The translations under genes were made by a program, and so were the position numbers. A DNA stretch of 8,083 bases from an uncultured beta proteobacterium (GTDB lineage: Bacteria; Pseudomonadota; Gammaproteobacteria; Burkholderiales; Burkholderiaceae). The stretch covers positions 1 through 8,083 of the forward strand of contig CAILON010000366.1 of NCBI GenBank assembly GCA_903835865.1, given 5' to 3'. Below the pieces are notes generated by a model that worked only from the letters and a program-made list of their open reading frames with translations, had not been told where the DNA came from and did no database searches. This document shows, piece by piece, positions 1 through 5,782 of this stretch (position 1 is the first letter of the stretch; each line of letters starts with the position of its first letter).

Positions 1-985
1 ACTCTAATTTTGCGCCTGATTTCACAATTACTCTACCACACTTATTTGCTTCTACAGCTATCAATCTTGAGAGGCTTTGTGGGCTACCTGGGGCCGGCTC
101 TAGACCGCCAGCCAATAGCGTGTTCTTAACCTCAGGGTTATTTAAAGCCTCTTTGCTTAACTGATTGAGGCGCATCTGAATACTTGGCGGTAAATTAGCC
201 GGAGCCATTAAAGAAAACCAAGAAGTTGCCTCAAATCCTGTCAAACCCTGCTCCGCTAAGGTCGGAATCTCTGGGGCTGCGGGTGAGCGCTTTAGGGTGG
301 TTACACCCAAAGCCTGCACCTCTCCTGCCTTGATCAAGGGTAGCGATGAAGAGAGATTATCAAAGAGCATTGAAATGCGTCCGCTTAATAAATCAGGCAG
401 AGATTGCGCGCGCCCCTTGTAAGGAATATGCCTTATCTGTACGCCTGTCATTTCTTTAAAGAGTTCTCCCGACATATGTAATGAGGTGCCAATCCCGGAA
501 GAACCAAAAGTCAGTTGATTCGGCTTAGCTTTAGCTAGATCAATCAGTTCATGCAAATTGGCAACCCCCAATTGCTTATTCACAACCAATACATTTGGCG
601 TGCTCGCCAAAAAACTAATGGGGGTGAAGTCCTTCACTGGATCAAAAGACATCTTGTCATATAAAGCGCCATTAATCGCATGTATCCCTACGGTACCAAT
701 CAGCAGCGTATAACCATCGGGCGCACTCTTGGCAACAATATCGGCGCCAATGTTACCTCCGCTACCAGGGCGATTCTCTACCAGCACAGGAACACCCAAA
801 TTTTTTTGCCAATGCTGAGCAAGAACCCGAGCTAAAACATCAGGCGCACCGCCAGGAGTAAAGGGCACTACTATCCGAATAGCCTGCTTAGGCCATTGAT
901 CATTCGCTTGTACTTGGGGACTTAATCCACCTAAGAAGACGAGACCAATGATGAGGCCCTTAGCCACTCTACATAAACGCTTCAT
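1..985 (-). CDS. Bug/TctC-family periplasmic solute-binding protein, C-terminal end cut by window edge
   Basis: Periplasmic binding protein of the Bug (tripartite tricarboxylate transporter receptor, TctC) family, which typically captures carboxylates or similar small anions. Seen: translation from ATG at 985 runs open for 328 codons to the left edge. A signal peptide covers residues 1-27 (basic start MKRLCR, hydrophobic core, cleavage after VQA). The Bug landmarks follow: VPFTPGGAPD near residues 40-49, ENRPGSGGNIGAD near 75, PDGYTLL, IPYKG, and MAPANLP near 263. The last visible residues, SGAKLE, match the usual end of these roughly 325-residue proteins, so the stop should lie at or just past base 1. 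It is the third gene after the DUF5993-like gene and dsbB, 30 nt behind dsbB, and probably cotranscribed. No good Shine-Dalgarno (SD) sequence precedes it. No TctA or TctB membrane partner is in the window, so it looks like an orphan receptor; the ligand is unknown. Confidence 0.93.
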   Translation of the reverse strand, partial: MKRLCRVAKGLIIGLVFLGGLSPQVQANDQWPKQAIRIVVPFTPGGAPDVLARVLAQHWQKNLGVPVLVENRPGSGGNIGADIVAKSAPDGYTLLIGTVGIHAINGALYDKMSFDPVKDFTPISFLASTPNVLVVNKQLGVANLHELIDLAKAKPNQLTFGSSGIGTSLHMSGELFKEMTGVQIRHIPYKGRAQSLPDLLSGRISMLFDNLSSSLPLIKAGEVQALGVTTLKRSPAAPEIPTLAEQGLTGFEATSWFSLMAPANLPPSIQMRLNQLSKEALNNPEVKNTLLAGGLEPAPGSPQSLSRLIAVEANKCGRVIVKSGAKLE

Positions 986-1015
986 GTATTAATGAGCTCT
1001 AGGTAAGTAGCGGTA

Positions 1016-1579
1016 CTAAAAACCAAAATAGCTGCGCAACCAAATCCAACCCTTATAGGCAACAGGATCGTCTGGACATGGACCAGCGCCACACTCCAGC
1101 AATGTTGAAACCAAGTTGGCAAAGACTAAGAAGATGAAAAGTATCACGATCACATTTGCAAAGCCAGAACGGGAACGCACATCTCGGTTAGGCAGCATTA
1201 ATAAAATGGCCTGCCCCGCCAACAAAGCAAGGAAAGCTACAAAAGCCCAAGTATAAAAATGCAGTTCTAAAAAGGTAGTGCCATATCCTTTATCACCCGG
1301 TGCAATATGCAAAAAGACTTGACGCAAAGAAACCGTCATTCCTATTAAGCCGCCAATAATGCCCCAACCATAATGGGCAGAGTGCGCACCACAGCGAATA
1401 TTCAAGACGAGTGCAAATCCAATAATGGCAAAGCCAATTCTTTGCATCAAACATAATGGACATGGGAGCTCGCCAAAATAAAGCTGATCTACAAAAGCAT
1501 AAGAAAGCATTCCAACAATAGCCAATAGCGCTAATTGGTTGCCTATGGCGGCTAGAGAGGGAAAAGAATGCCTACTCAC
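1016..1579 (-). CDS. dsbB: DsbB-like disulfide bond formation protein (five-helix type)
   Basis: Inner-membrane oxidase expected to reoxidise a DsbA-type thiol oxidase and pass electrons to quinone. Seen: 187 aa with about five hydrophobic helices (roughly 14-32, 44-61, 72-91, 107-129, 139-158). The family hallmark LPCPLC with QR after it (C40, C43, Q46-R47) sits just after helix 1. The loop after helix 3 (HIAPGDKGYG) and the LHFYTWAF stretch resemble a DsbB subgroup of Proteobacteria. The second cysteine pair is not in that loop, as it is in E. coli DsbB, but at the C-terminal end (C163 and C168 in ECGAGPCPDD), which the topology places in the periplasm. The start is GTG: an in-frame TAG lies two codons upstream, the next ATG would remove half of helix 1, and the GTG overlaps the upstream stop as GTGA, which suggests translational coupling. 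No DsbA gene is in view. Confidence 0.88.
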   Translation of the reverse strand: MSRHSFPSLAAIGNQLALLAIVGMLSYAFVDQLYFGELPCPLCLMQRIGFAIIGFALVLNIRCGAHSAHYGWGIIGGLIGMTVSLRQVFLHIAPGDKGYGTTFLELHFYTWAFVAFLALLAGQAILLMLPNRDVRSRSGFANVIVILFIFLVFANLVSTLLECGAGPCPDDPVAYKGWIWLRSYFGF

Positions 1580-1734
1580 AGGCTAATATTCAAATGACTA
1601 TTAGCGTGGAAATGGAACCACACCATCAAGATTGCCACCGTTATGGCCAGCATGGCTAAACCTGCAAGACGCTTCTCAAACCAGACTAGGATCAGTCCGA
1701 TAAATGCTGTCAGAAAAGGAAGGAACATATACAT
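1576..1734 (-). CDS. Small membrane protein of DUF5993 type, next to dsbB
   Basis: A 52-residue protein starting MYMFLPFLTAFIGL and ending NSHLNISL. Seen: two hydrophobic segments (about 3-18 and 25-41) joined by a basic turn (EKRLAG), then a short polar tail; no cysteine. Its TGA stop overlaps the GTG start of dsbB by four bases (GTGA), the classic layout of coupled genes. From memory of the family, DUF5993 proteins are about 50 aa, begin with a MxFLPF-like stretch, end in LNxSL-like sequence and commonly sit beside this DsbB subgroup; that assignment is by eye only. The function is unknown, and a helper or regulator of the DsbB-like oxidase is an inference from position. ATG at 1734 and ATG at 1728 are both possible starts. 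I prefer 1734 because a -10-like hexamer lies 6 nt upstream. An in-frame TAG at 1744-1746 bars a longer form. No SD sequence is visible. Confidence 0.82.
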   Translation of the reverse strand: MYMFLPFLTAFIGLILVWFEKRLAGLAMLAITVAILMVWFHFHANSHLNISL

Positions 1735-1740
1735 AGAGGA

Positions 1741-1746
1741 ATTCTA
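1741..1746 (-). promoter_or_regulatory. Candidate -10 element for the DUF5993-dsbB-Bug operon
   Basis: Read on the minus strand the hexamer is TAGAAT, followed by six bases (TCCTCT) and the ATG at 1734. A -10 box at this distance would put transcription start on or next to the A of the ATG, giving a leaderless mRNA. This agrees with the lack of any SD sequence. No convincing -35 lies 16-18 nt upstream; TTGCTT (1767-1772) is 20 nt away. This is a pattern match, not a proven promoter. Confidence 0.4.
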
Positions 1747-1808
1747 GCGCAGGCGGCAATTTCCATAAGCAAACTGGGTAATTACAGGGTTTATAGAAGG
1801 TCTTTGTT

Positions 1809-1814
1809 TAGAAT
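1809..1814 (+). promoter_or_regulatory. Candidate -10 element for the crotonase-family gene
   Basis: TAGAAT followed by six bases (GTCCCC) and the ATG at 1821, the mirror image of the arrangement at 1741-1746. The predicted transcription start falls at the start codon. The nearest purine-rich SD-like run (AGAAGG, 1795-1800) is 20 nt from the ATG and too far to serve it. No clear -35 is seen; TTACAG (1783-1788) has a 20 nt spacer. Confidence 0.4.
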
Positions 1815-1820
1815 GTCCCC

Positions 1821-2600
1821 ATGAGTACCCTATCTACACCCCCCTGCTTAGATCTGATAATCGATGGTTACATCGCACGGATTACTTTCAATAATCCTGC
1901 GGCGCGCAACGCCATGACCTGGCCCATGTATGAGGAGCTCAAAACAATTTGTGATGGTTTGGCAAAAAATCCAGAAATTCGAGTGGTGATTTTTCGCGGT
2001 GCTGGTGATAAAGCATTTGTCTCTGGTAGTGATATCGAGCAATTTATCAGCCTGAAAAAAGATGAGGCGTATGAGGTCGATGTGGATCGCATCTTTGCAT
2101 CACTACAAGAACTCCCCATGCCAACAATTGCTGTCATTGAAGGTTTAGCAGTTGGCAGCGGATTACTCATGGCTACTGCTTGCGATTTTCGCATCTCTAC
2201 GCCAGATGCTCGCTTTGGCATCCCTGTTGCAAAGACTTTAGGAAATTGCCTCTCCCCAGGCAATCTTGCTTGGATCTGCGCTCATCTGGGTATTCCGATG
2301 GTCAAAAAAATGTTGCTCACCGCCGAGCTTATCAAAGCACCACAATTACTAGAGTCTGGCTTTCTCTATCAAACTGTAGATGCTGCTGAGATTACTGAAG
2401 CTGCTGATGCTTTAGCTAACAAAATGGCAGTGCTAGCACCCATCACCCAAAAAGCAAGCAAATTGAGTATTGCTCGCCTACTGCGTAACAATCTTCCCGA
2501 GTGCACTGACCTGATGCGCGAGACTTATAACAGCCAGGATTTTCGGGAAGGCGTAAATGCCTTCCTCGAGGGTCGCCCGCCTAAATGGACAGGCAAGTAA
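1821..2600 (+). CDS. Crotonase-superfamily protein lacking the hydratase glutamates
   Basis: Enoyl-CoA hydratase/isomerase fold protein of 259 aa, the usual length. Seen: ITFNNPAARNAM (residues 21-32), KAFVSGSDI (64-72, first oxyanion-hole strand with the CoA-binding A-x-x-G-x-D pattern), then GLAVGSGLLMATACDFRIS (108-126) and FGIPVAKTLGNCLSPGNLAW (132-151). Aligning by eye with rat mitochondrial hydratase, Glu144 corresponds to L116 and Glu164 to V136, and the middle Gly of GGG is S113. It should therefore bind an acyl-CoA and stabilise an enolate, but water addition by the standard two-Glu mechanism is not expected. Isomerase, hydrolase, decarboxylase or lyase activity is possible; the substrate is unknown. 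The ATG at 1821 is preceded in frame by TAG at 1809-1811, so this is the longest possible form. It is transcribed alone, divergent from the dsbB operon and end to end with the hydrolase gene. Confidence 0.9.
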   Translation: MSTLSTPPCLDLIIDGYIARITFNNPAARNAMTWPMYEELKTICDGLAKNPEIRVVIFRGAGDKAFVSGSDIEQFISLKKDEAYEVDVDRIFASLQELPMPTIAVIEGLAVGSGLLMATACDFRISTPDARFGIPVAKTLGNCLSPGNLAWICAHLGIPMVKKMLLTAELIKAPQLLESGFLYQTVDAAEITEAADALANKMAVLAPITQKASKLSIARLLRNNLPECTDLMRETYNSQDFREGVNAFLEGRPPKWTGK

Positions 2601-3665
2601 TTAGTTTTTAGCGTTTAAAAACTCAAGCACTGTTTTCATAAAGAGCTCTGGCACTTCCACATGAGGAACATGCCCCACGTTGTCTATTGGCACTAGCTTG
2701 GCATTCGGAATAGCAGCCTGAGCCTTACGACCTAACTCCGGAAAGTTCCCCAGGGATTTCACAGCCTCTGGCGGTGCAAAACGACGACCAAATACCGTGC
2801 GGTCTTTTTGTCCGATCACCAATAGGACTGGCATCTTTAATTGCGGCAAGTCATTGACTACTGGCTTTTCAGCAATCATTTGATAAGTGAGAACAGAGGT
2901 TCTAGCGTAGGCTGGATAGTCTGGCCCTTTTTGTATGCGCACATAAATTTCTACAAATTGCTCGTATGCTGGCTGCCAATTTGGAAAATAGCTCTTTAGA
3001 AAATTACGGTAACTTGTTTCCGTCTGCGCCATTTCTAGTTTTAGCAATGTATCGTTTTGCTGTGGGGGAACATCTTTACTGTAGTCCTCAAGACCCAATG
3101 GATTTTCCAGTACAAGCTTTTGCACCGTCTTTGGATAAAGGCGTGCGAATCGAATGCCCACCATACCGCCCATGGAGTTCGCAATCACAGAGACTTGATT
3201 AATTTTCAGCGACTTTAGCAATGCCTGTGTATTGGCCGCTAAGTCATCAAAGTGATAGGCTACATCTGGTTTGGAGGACTTACCAAAACCAATCTGGTCT
3301 GGCGCAATCACACGATAGCCTGCTTGAGTTAAGCCGGCAATGGTTGATGCCCAGTAATCACTCGAAAAGTTCTTGCCGTGAAAGAGCAATACCGCGCCCT
3401 TCTGTTTACCCACTGCAGGCACATCCATATACATCATGCTAGCGGGCTGACCTTGCAAGCTGGTTTTAAATTCTTTCAGCGGATAAGGATAAGGCCAAGC
3501 ACTCAAGCGCAAGTCGAGTGGCGTTGCATTGCTATACAAACTTGCAACTGGAGTAGGAGTGCTTGCTTTCTCCGGATTCGCTTTTTCAGAACTAGCGCAG
3601 GCAGCTAAAAGGACAGGCAATACGATTGCTAGTGCAAGCGTTTTCAGTAAAGGTTTCATCATCAT
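2601..3665 (-). CDS. Alpha/beta-hydrolase lipoprotein
   Basis: Secreted, lipid-anchored hydrolase of 354 aa. Seen: signal peptide with lipobox LAAC (C23; +2 residue Ala, consistent with outer-membrane sorting), a polar linker to about residue 45, then an alpha/beta-hydrolase core. Key residues by eye: oxyanion HGKNF (H96-G97), nucleophile elbow ANSMGG (S164, with Ala in place of the usual first Gly), acid D288 in GQKDRT, and base H332 in NVGHVPH. A lid-like insertion lies at about 190-265. The set of catalytic residues is complete, so an active esterase, lactonase, epoxide hydrolase or C-C hydrolase is plausible; the substrate is unknown. Three ATG codons stand in a row at 3665-3657, and any could start the protein. 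The first overlaps the FAH-family gene's stop (TAATG), indicating coupled translation as the last gene of the SemiSWEET-FAH-hydrolase operon. The stop abuts the crotonase stop with no gap. Confidence 0.9.
   Translation of the reverse strand: MMMKPLLKTLALAIVLPVLLAACASSEKANPEKASTPTPVASLYSNATPLDLRLSAWPYPYPLKEFKTSLQGQPASMMYMDVPAVGKQKGAVLLFHGKNFSSDYWASTIAGLTQAGYRVIAPDQIGFGKSSKPDVAYHFDDLAANTQALLKSLKINQVSVIANSMGGMVGIRFARLYPKTVQKLVLENPLGLEDYSKDVPPQQNDTLLKLEMAQTETSYRNFLKSYFPNWQPAYEQFVEIYVRIQKGPDYPAYARTSVLTYQMIAEKPVVNDLPQLKMPVLLVIGQKDRTVFGRRFAPPEAVKSLGNFPELGRKAQAAIPNAKLVPIDNVGHVPHVEVPELFMKTVLEFLNAKN
2604..2622. terminator. A/T-rich dyad at the convergent gene junction, weak terminator candidate
   Basis: GTTTTTA (2604-2610), a five-base loop, and TAAAAAC (2616-2622) form a perfect 7 bp inverted repeat. 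It lies within the last codons of the minus-strand hydrolase gene and four bases past the stop of the plus-strand crotonase gene. Its position suits a bidirectional terminator, but the stem has only one G-C pair and there is no separate U tract, so it may be chance. Confidence 0.22.
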
Positions 3666-4357
3666 TAAACGATCTTTGTCTTTAAATTAACCAAACCCTG
3701 CACGCTACCTTCAAGAACATCTCCCTTTTTTACGGGGCCTACGCCTGCAGGCGTACCTGAATAAATCAGATCACCAGGTTCCAAAGTAAATAAAGTAGAG
3801 AGGTAAGCAATCGTATCTGGCACATTCCAAATCAACTGATTAAGATCACCCTCTTGTCGTACTTCGCCATTCACCAATAACTTCACCGCACCAGCACTAG
3901 GATGACCACACTTTGTAACAGGGGTAATTTCACCGCATGGGGCAGATTGATCAAATGCCTTACCGGTATCCCAAGGACGCCCCATCTTTTTAGCTTCACC
4001 TTGAAGATCGCGACGCGTCATATCTAATCCAACACCATAACCATAGACGTGATCGAGCGCTTTATCGGCAGCAATATTTGCGCCACCCTTACCAATGGCC
4101 ACAACCATTTCAATTTCGTGATGGACATCGTTTGATAAATTGGGATAGGCCATATCCTTACCATCAGTGATGATGGAATTGGCTGGCTTCATAAAGAAAA
4201 ATGGCGGCTCACGGTCTGGGTCATGACCCATCTCACGCGCATGATCAGCATAGTTACGACCCACACAATAAATGCGGTTTACAGCAAAGCGACGTGTATC
4301 GCCAGACACAGGCAACGATGTCAATACTGGTGGCTCGATAACATATTGGGAACTCAT
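3665..4357 (-). CDS. Fumarylacetoacetate hydrolase family enzyme (fumarylpyruvate hydrolase or acylpyruvase-like)
   Basis: Cytosolic metal-dependent enzyme of 230 aa that should cleave a C-C bond in a 2,4-diketo acid (or act as an oxaloacetate decarboxylase-type member). Seen: IYCVGRNYADHAREMGHDP (residues 29-47) with the conserved His39, PPFFFMKP (51-58), metal ligands E81 and E83 in HHEIEM and D112 in GLDMTRRDLQ, TGKAFD with K133, and SGTPAGVG (200-207). This is a full FAH core in the short single-domain form. The opening stretch resembles fumarylpyruvate hydrolases of gentisate pathways, but no other gentisate gene is present, so the substrate is not assigned. The start is ATG 4357 because a good SD (GAAAGG) precedes it by 6 nt; an in-frame TTG at 4381 would add eight unconserved residues. 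It lies 36 nt after the SemiSWEET gene and overlaps the lipoprotein hydrolase by one base. Confidence 0.92.
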   Translation of the reverse strand: MSSQYVIEPPVLTSLPVSGDTRRFAVNRIYCVGRNYADHAREMGHDPDREPPFFFMKPANSIITDGKDMAYPNLSNDVHHEIEMVVAIGKGGANIAADKALDHVYGYGVGLDMTRRDLQGEAKKMGRPWDTGKAFDQSAPCGEITPVTKCGHPSAGAVKLLVNGEVRQEGDLNQLIWNVPDTIAYLSTLFTLEPGDLIYSGTPAGVGPVKKGDVLEGSVQGLVNLKTKIV

Positions 4358-4363
4358 GACTAA

Positions 4364-4369
4364 CCTTTC
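4364..4369 (-). promoter_or_regulatory. Ribosome binding site that fixes the FAH-family start
   Basis: On the minus strand GAAAGG is followed by six bases (TTAGTC) and the ATG at 4357. This is a well-spaced SD sequence and favours 4357 over the in-frame TTG at 4381. Confidence 0.75.
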
Positions 4370-4393
4370 TTTGATGCGCAATGGTTGGGTAAT

Positions 4394-4675
4394 TTATTTT
4401 GGCTCTTTGGAAGTATGACGCAATTTCAACAATAAGATACTGAGAGCTAAGGCAAAGGTGATCGCATTGGCCAATATTAAAGGCCACTTTTCGATGATGA
4501 GGCCATAAATGAGCCATAAGCCTACACCAGCAGTAAATAGGGAATACATCCCCAAAGAAACCCCCGCAAAGTTGCGGGTGCGCCAGGAGTGAATAGCTTG
4601 GGGCAAAAAAGCGATCGTCGTTAAGAATGCAGCGCAATAACCAATAATCTCTATTTCATGGGCTTGAAGGTTCAT
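4394..4675 (-). CDS. SemiSWEET (PQ-loop) small transporter
   Basis: Inner-membrane half-transporter of 93 aa that should dimerise to carry a sugar or other small solute by facilitated diffusion. Seen: three hydrophobic helices (about 8-28, 40-60, 64-84). The PQ motif is at P25-Q26 (AFLPQAIHSWRTRNFAGVS), and W54 and N70 are spaced 16 residues apart, as are the binding-pocket Trp and Asn of characterised SemiSWEETs. Length and three-helix layout match the family. It heads the operon with the FAH-family enzyme and the lipoprotein hydrolase, which hints that its substrate or product is related to theirs; this is inference. The ATG at 4675 has no clear SD but sits 6 nt after a -10-like TACAAT. Confidence 0.9.
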   Translation of the reverse strand: MNLQAHEIEIIGYCAAFLTTIAFLPQAIHSWRTRNFAGVSLGMYSLFTAGVGLWLIYGLIIEKWPLILANAITFALALSILLLKLRHTSKEPK

Positions 4676-4681
4676 TGCTTC

Positions 4682-4687
4682 ATTGTA
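4682..4687 (-). promoter_or_regulatory. Candidate -10 element for the SemiSWEET operon
   Basis: On the minus strand TACAAT is followed by six bases (GAAGCA) and the ATG at 4675, the same spacing as the two candidates at 1741-1746 and 1809-1814. It suggests a leaderless transcript. No -35-like hexamer is convincing at 16-18 nt upstream. A short GAAG could alternatively act as a very close, weak SD. Confidence 0.35.
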
Positions 4688-4793
4688 ATTAGCTTCGCAA
4701 TAGATTTATTGACTTAGGGCAGGAATTGAATTTGTGTAGATAATAGAAAAAACGCACCATCATTCATATAAAAACGGATTTTTGAGACAAGCC

Positions 4794-5780
4794 ATGAAAA
4801 AAACACTCCTATTTGCCCTTTGCCTATCGACTCTATTGGGTAATGCCTATGCCCAAAGCAATGCAGCCATCAAGAATTACCCAGACAAGCAGGTTCGCAT
4901 GGTCATTCCATTCCCACCAGGGGGCGCTACCGATGTGATCGGACGCATCATGGCTCAAGAGCTCTCTAAATCACTCAATCAGCAAGTTGTTCCAGATAAC
5001 CGTTCAGGCGATAGCGGGAACATTGGTGCTGACATGGTGGCGAAGTCTCCACCAGATGGCTATACCCTCCTCTTGGCTGCATTGACTTCACATGCCATCA
5101 ATACTGGCTTAAACAAAGACGGTATTAAATACAACTTAGAAAAAGATTTTTCACCGGTTGGTGTAGTGGGTGTCGTGCCCCTTGTCTTTGTTGTAAACCC
5201 TTCAGTGCCAGTGAACAATATGAAAGAGTTCATTGCTTATGCAAAGGCCAATCCTGGCAAGCTTACTTTTGCTTCATCGGGTGCCGGCGCGCCACAGCGC
5301 CTTGCTATGGAAATGTTCCGCGCTCAATTAGGTCTTGATCTACTCCACGTCCCTTATAAAGGTAGTGGCCCAGCAATGACGGATTTGGTTGGCGGACAAG
5401 TACTGAGTATGTCAGAAACTGTTCCTGCAGCTTTGCCATTTATTCAAGCGGGCAAGTTACGTGCATTGGCTGTCACCACTGCAAAACGGATTAGTCAACT
5501 ACCAGATGTGCCCACAGTAACGGAAGCCACTGGTATGCCCAACTTTGATGTAGTCAGTATGTTTGGAATTATGGCGCCTGCTGGCACTCCAAAACCCATC
5601 ATCGATAAACTCAATGCCGATATCAAAGTGATCTTGCAGCGCCCCGATGTTCAAGAGCGCATGCTAGGTGCTGGCGTCTATGTGAACTACCTTACTCCAG
5701 CAGATTCTGCCAAGCGCATCCATCGAGAATTAACCATGTGGGAGAAAGTCATTAAAGACGCCAACATCAAAGCAGATTAA
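4794..5780 (+). CDS. Bug/TctC-family periplasmic solute-binding protein
   Basis: Periplasmic receptor of the Bug family, 328 aa. Seen: signal peptide 1-20 (MKKTLLF start, cleavage after NAYA), then VIPFPPGGATDVIGR (38-51), DNRSGDSGNIGAD (68-80), PPDGYTLL (86-93), VPYKGSGPAMTDLVGGQ near 192-208, and MAPAGTPKP near 260. These are the strand-turn segments that form the ligand cleft of this family, whose characterised members bind dicarboxylates, nicotinate-like acids or amino acids. The start is ATG 4794 because it gives a textbook signal peptide; the in-frame TTG at 4782 would add four residues with no benefit. The SD is weak (GAGA upstream). It is a single gene between a divergent operon and a convergent cytochrome gene. 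No TctA/TctB partner is visible. It is a paralogue, clearly diverged, of the Bug protein at the left edge. Confidence 0.95.
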   Translation: MKKTLLFALCLSTLLGNAYAQSNAAIKNYPDKQVRMVIPFPPGGATDVIGRIMAQELSKSLNQQVVPDNRSGDSGNIGADMVAKSPPDGYTLLLAALTSHAINTGLNKDGIKYNLEKDFSPVGVVGVVPLVFVVNPSVPVNNMKEFIAYAKANPGKLTFASSGAGAPQRLAMEMFRAQLGLDLLHVPYKGSGPAMTDLVGGQVLSMSETVPAALPFIQAGKLRALAVTTAKRISQLPDVPTVTEATGMPNFDVVSMFGIMAPAGTPKPIIDKLNADIKVILQRPDVQERMLGAGVYVNYLTPADSAKRIHRELTMWEKVIKDANIKAD

Positions 5781-5782
5781 AA

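Noticed and set aside
1813..1824. Three-codon mini-ORF (ATG TCC CCA TGA) overlapping the crotonase start; the same layout at 4672-4683 before the SemiSWEET gene
   Set aside because: Both arise automatically when a TANAAT hexamer is followed by G six bases before an ATGA start. A leaderless promoter explains both more simply than coupled leader peptides.
1868..2263. 131-codon open frame antisense to the crotonase gene
   Set aside because: It is fully inside a well-supported gene on the other strand, has no recognisable domain and no SD; it is a shadow.
4358..4381. Earlier TTG start for the FAH-family gene
   Set aside because: It would add eight unconserved residues; the ATG at 4357 has a well-placed SD.
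4709..4744. TTGACT (4709-4714) with GATAAT (4739-4744) as a promoter for the second Bug gene
   Set aside because: The spacer is 24 nt, far from the 16-18 nt required. The promoter of this gene remains unassigned.
4782..4793. TTG start four codons before the second Bug gene's ATG
   Set aside because: The ATG at 4794 gives a standard MKK signal peptide.
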